From assembly GCA_023055355.1 (NCBI GenBank), contig JALJCS010000034.1, positions 1,130,001 to 1,194,000 on the forward strand: a stretch of DNA of 64,000 bases, read 5' to 3'. Position 1 is the first letter of the stretch; each line of letters starts with the position of its first letter. The notes beneath the pieces were generated by a model. It did no database searches and was not told where the DNA came from. It worked only from the letters and a program-made list of their open reading frames with translations. Positions 60,311-64,000 of the stretch are shown piece after piece. Made by a program: the position numbers and the translations under genes. The stretch comes from Agelaius tricolor. Taxonomy: Eukaryota > Chordata > Aves > Passeriformes > Icteridae.

Positions 60311-60364
60311 CAGCAGGAACACCAAATTGTGTGGTGAGCAATCACATGGAAATAGTTTGCCTAT

Positions 60365-60545
60365 CTTATAACTCTCTTATTAGTGTCTTGTTGCTGCTCT
60401 TAATTTTTTTCTTCCATTGCTATTTCTAGGAAATTGCTCTTATTTCAACCTGTGATCTTTAGCTTTTTGTGCCTTCAATTCTCTCCATTTCATGGCAGGA
60501 GCAGCAGAGAGAAAGTGAGCAAGCAGCACGTGGTCTGGGGTGCGT
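60365..60545 (+). mobile_element. Degenerate ERV LTR 3' fragment, second copy
   Basis: It has the same order of landmarks as 60,150-60,310 (CTCTTATTAGTGTCTTG, GAAATTGCTCTTATTTCAACC, TTCAATTCTCTCC, GTGAGCAAGCAGCACGTGG). The two are in tandem with about 200-bp spacing. Confidence 0.55.
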
Positions 60546-63218
60546 CAGTGGGAACATTCAATTGGGGAACACCATTCTAAACCGTGTCTCAGCACCTGGA
60601 AATGGAGTTGGTCTTCATGATGACTCTCAGGATGACTCTTCATGATGACTCCTGTGGCACAGGAGGTACAGTTTCTGTACAGTTTCTGCAAGAGGCCATA
60701 ACAACTGAGAGGGGTGCAAGCATGCTGTTTCATGACGACAATCAAATGCTCATTTCCTACATTGACAAGAACAGTCGGTGTAGCAATTACAGAAGGTTTG
60801 GTGATACCGTGAACTTGGCTACCACCAGCAGCCAGACAAGCTTTCAGTCAGTTGTGGAGAGTGCATTTTTCTTCCTGCATATGTCTGCCCTGCACTGTAC
60901 AAAGAATGAATGCTTCCAGAATTGCTATATCCTGACACCAGTCCAGGATGCTGCCCATTGACAATGCCCTAAAAGCCCAAGTTGGAGTGAAAATCAGACC
61001 TTTGCCTTGCTAGACTTTGGATCTTGAATGGCACGACAGGAGGGATGCTCAGTTAGGTCACGGATGGCCAAACAGCCTTTCCCCTCCAGGACACACATCC
61101 AAGCCTCACTGGAATTGCTAATGATCAACCACCCCGGCTTCACTGCATTTGCAAGCGTGGTTTTTGTTTGACAGGTTTGCTCTGTGCTGCCTTGCTGCTG
61201 GACTAGGTTACTGGGCTACCTCTGAGTTGCCTGGACAGTCCTCCCACTGTGAATTTTAGTGCCCAGGGCTTGTTGTCCATCTCAGGAAGAATTTTCTGCT
61301 GACCTTGACTCAGCTCACTGGAGGGGAAATGGATTTAATGTTGAACAAAGTCCTAATCTCCTGAGGTGAAGGGTCTTGCATAGGGCAGTCTCTGCTCCCT
61401 TGCAAAGGACAAGTTGTTCAAAACTGCCCCTTGTCCATCCAACAGCCAGAAGTCCTGAAATGACCCCAGAAGTATCTTTGGGGCTTTTTTAATATCACAT
61501 TTGTGGATCACCTATTGCATGACTCTTTTGCTGTCCTCACCTCGTTCATCACAGAGTGCATCCCTACTTTATGTCGTGAGGCCAAGGATGAAATGTCATT
61601 TAAACAATTTCAGCAGGATCCCAGAAGGCTCCTGGGCAACACACCAAACAGCCAAGAGATAATAAACCCAGTATTTCTTCAGCCCATTGCTGCCTTGGAG
61701 CACTTCTGTGGCATCAGTCAGAGCCAGTCACAGGCTGCCTGCTCCATGCCACACACCCAGGAGCAGGAGGAGGTGGAGGTGGCACATGCTCCACGAGCCA
61801 GCTCTGAGCTGTGGCGACACAGTGAACCCCAGGGAGGTCAAGCACCAGAAGAGGCTGAAGAGAAGCTGGGGGAGACTGACACACGGCAGTGAAGGGATTC
61901 AGAAGACAGGAAGCATGCCTTGCCAAGCAGAGAGATGTTTCCACCCTGCAGAGATCAGCTCCCGACTGGACTCTCTCTGCAAGCTGTCTCTGGCCTTGGA
62001 GCCTCAGAAAGCCTGTTAGGGGGAGCCCCAACCAGTCCCCTGATATCCCTGGGATAGGGGTGAAGATAGAAGCTCTTTCGTAAAAAGAAACTAGAACACA
62101 GTAAAGGCAGAAAGTACAGCTGTTTTGTGAGAAAAACAGCAGATGCACCCCAACTCCAGGGTGTACCCATGGAGAAAAGAGAACCTTTCCATGTCTTCTG
62201 AAGCTGCCCTGGAAGGACAAAAATCTCTTAATAATTAAATCCATGTTTGACGCAACTCAAGTAGGGAATTCACAGAGGACTTTGCTATTGAATAAGCAGT
62301 TCATTTTTGCAGGGTGATAAACCCAGGCATGGCCCAGGTGGCCTTTGCCATGACTTGTTTTCATTGCCTCAGCAAAGCAGCCCTCGGGCACCCAGCTGGG
62401 GAGAGGGCATAGCCCAGCCAGCCACCTGGCAAGTGGCCACTTCCCAACCCTTGTTTTCATGGCTCAGAGCTGGCAAAACCTCAGGCTGGACCAGGGCAGA
62501 GGGCTCAGGGGCTGCCCAGCCTCTTGCAGCCTGGTGCATGAGGGCAGGGTGGCTGCAGACAGCGCGAGAAGCCCAAAATTCCACCGGATGCCCGAAAGGG
62601 AGCTCCCAATTTTGTGTTTGCAGCAGCACCGAGAGCTTCCCAGCCTGGATTTCAGGCTTCCCAGCTCGAGCTGAGGCTGGTGAGAGCTGAGCAGAGGCGC
62701 TGGGGACGGCCAGGGTGCAGGCTGGGCAGAGGGCAGGGCCCCGCAGAGCGCTGCCAGCGGGGTTACGCAAGGCACTGCGGGTCACTCGGGCGACAGGGGC
62801 ACTTACACAACCGGCAGGGCCAGTGACGCAGGCACCGCTGGCTCCTGGCCACGCTGGGTGGGCACCAGGAGCTGGGAGCTGCCTGCAGCTGCCCAACCAG
62901 GGCGCCTCCGCTGAGCACACCCCCAGCAGAAAGTGCAGCCCTGGGCCTGGCTGCCAGCTCTGCCCTGACAGCCCCTCCTCAACTGCAAATTTATCCTCTG
63001 GAAACTGATGACTGGCAGGTTTCTTGACCGAGGCACCAAGGTACCGTGAAACCAGGCTAACAGAGTGTGAAAAACACAAGTTGCATTTACTTGCAAAGAT
63101 GAAAACTGGCATCATTTTACATGATAACTGCAGTGCCCGGCCAAGGGTCCTTGGCATCCTGCATCACTGCCAGGAGCTCCACAGAGCCAGCACCTCCACT
63201 GACATGGGCTCTGCAAAG
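60546..63218. other. No recognisable gene
   Basis: A 129-codon plus-strand frame (61,503-61,892) and a 262-codon minus-strand frame (62,369-63,157) are open, but neither shows a domain I know. The stretch is otherwise unremarkable. Confidence 0.45.
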
Positions 63219-63690
63219 TGTTACGGTTTGATGCTGGCACAGCGTTAGTGCTTTTATGAAAATGTGTCACGATATGTCGTGACAACAAATATTCTCCAAA
63301 CAGGGCCATGTGTAACATAGAAACACAGGAAATTTCAACTGTGTTCCCAAAAAAAGGTTTTTTTGTGTTTTTCCATAACACAAAAAAACCTCCTCTCCTC
63401 TTAAACTAAAAATTACTTATCTAAAAAGTAGTGACAGACTGAAAGTTAGTAATCTAAGAGATAACAATTAAATTAAAAGTCCCAAGTTTTGTTTTACTGT
63501 AATGTATTAAGAACTTCATTAGAAAGAAAAAGAATATTTAAAAAGTTTTCATCCTAAGTTCTGTGTTTCTTTTATATATTATAAGTTAATAGTCTTTCTT
63601 TTTCCCTCTATTCCTAAGCTAGAGCCTGCTTTACTCTATTCCTAATCACATCTCACAATAAACACCAAAAAAAAAAATTTTTTTTTCATA
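63219..63690 (+). mobile_element. Possible ERV LTR fragment
   Basis: It starts TGTTACGGTTTGATGCTGGC, which recalls the 5' end of avian ERV LTRs. An AT-rich segment with CTCCTCTCCTCTTAAACT and an A8/T8 stretch near 63,670 follow. The 3' end is not certain. Confidence 0.4.
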
Positions 63691-64000
63691 AAAACACCAA
63701 GATTGTGCCAGCAGCTTAAAAAACTCACTTCTTCTCAAATACAAGAGTCAGGCACTGCAAACCCCAGGCTTTTCAATGGTGCTCACTCCACTGGCCTCCT
63801 GCTTGCCTTAGGGCTCTGAGCAGAGGCAGGTGAACCTCTCATGCATCACCAAGTGTTCCAGGTGTTTGCAGCAGCTCAGGAAATGATAGCCCTGCTAGGC
63901 CTGACCTTTCTAAGGACCCCTGGAAATCACGTCACCATCTGAGAGCTGCTCAGAAGCTACAGCCACTCCACACCATCCTAAATGGAAAATGTGTCCATTC

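Noticed and set aside
61503..61892. 129-codon plus-strand frame (MDHLLHDSFAVLTSF start)
   Set aside because: It looks moderately protein-like, but there are no splice sites, promoter or recognised domain. It is not supported well enough to call a gene.

Overview
The window is vertebrate nuclear DNA, almost certainly from a songbird. It holds short intron-rich gene pieces, four CR1 retrotransposon tails, and LTR fragments of a type I know from passerine genomes. Blocks of very high CpG content alternate with very AT-rich blocks. No complete protein-coding gene could be supported.

Region 1 (1-20.5 kb) is AT-rich. It starts with a solo LTR (about 32-425), then 9 kb without a recognisable gene. 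Fifteen consecutive plus-strand exons of an ISWI chromatin remodeller follow (9,430-20,179). The protein is SMARCA5 rather than SMARCA1. The copy lacks its 5' exons (first helicase motifs) and its 3' exons (SLIDE domain). It has an in-frame TGA at a conserved tryptophan and changes in helicase motifs IV and V. Its introns are kept, so it arose by DNA duplication, not retroposition.

Region 2 (20.5-30.4 kb) starts at a GA-rich tract, where SMARCA5 similarity stops. A 10-bp-periodic TCGG array, a CpG island and 8 kb of GC-rich sequence follow, with at most one candidate exon.

Region 3 (30.4-36 kb) is dominated by CpG islands and a large nested palindrome centred near 32,497. Each arm carries a promoter-like block, a short exon, a pyrimidine-rich intron-like tract, a splice acceptor and AATAAA.

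Region 4 (38.4-58.7 kb) is a patchwork of duplicated modules: a 1.2-kb block at 40.4 and 57.4 kb, a 0.64-kb block at 39.7 and 48.5 kb, AT-rich satellite-like blocks of about 320-bp period, strongly A+C-biased blocks beside CpG islands, a 0.9-kb pyrimidine microsatellite, and a tandem array with E2F/YY1-like sites. Four minus-strand exons of a GARNL3-like Rap/Ran-GAP gene (44,409-45,870) sit inside it, also truncated at both ends.

Region 5 (58.7-64 kb) holds LTR remnants and otherwise unassigned sequence.

Two things stand out. First, broken intron-bearing pieces of two genes that, to my knowledge, lie on different chromosomes in other birds (SMARCA5 on chicken 4, GARNL3 on 17) occur within 25 kb. 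That resembles the composite make-up of a W, neo-sex or germline-restricted chromosome. Second, a repeated transcription-unit-like module (CpG island, short exon, pyrimidine intron, acceptor, AATAAA) occurs at least four times in both orientations and matches nothing I can name.
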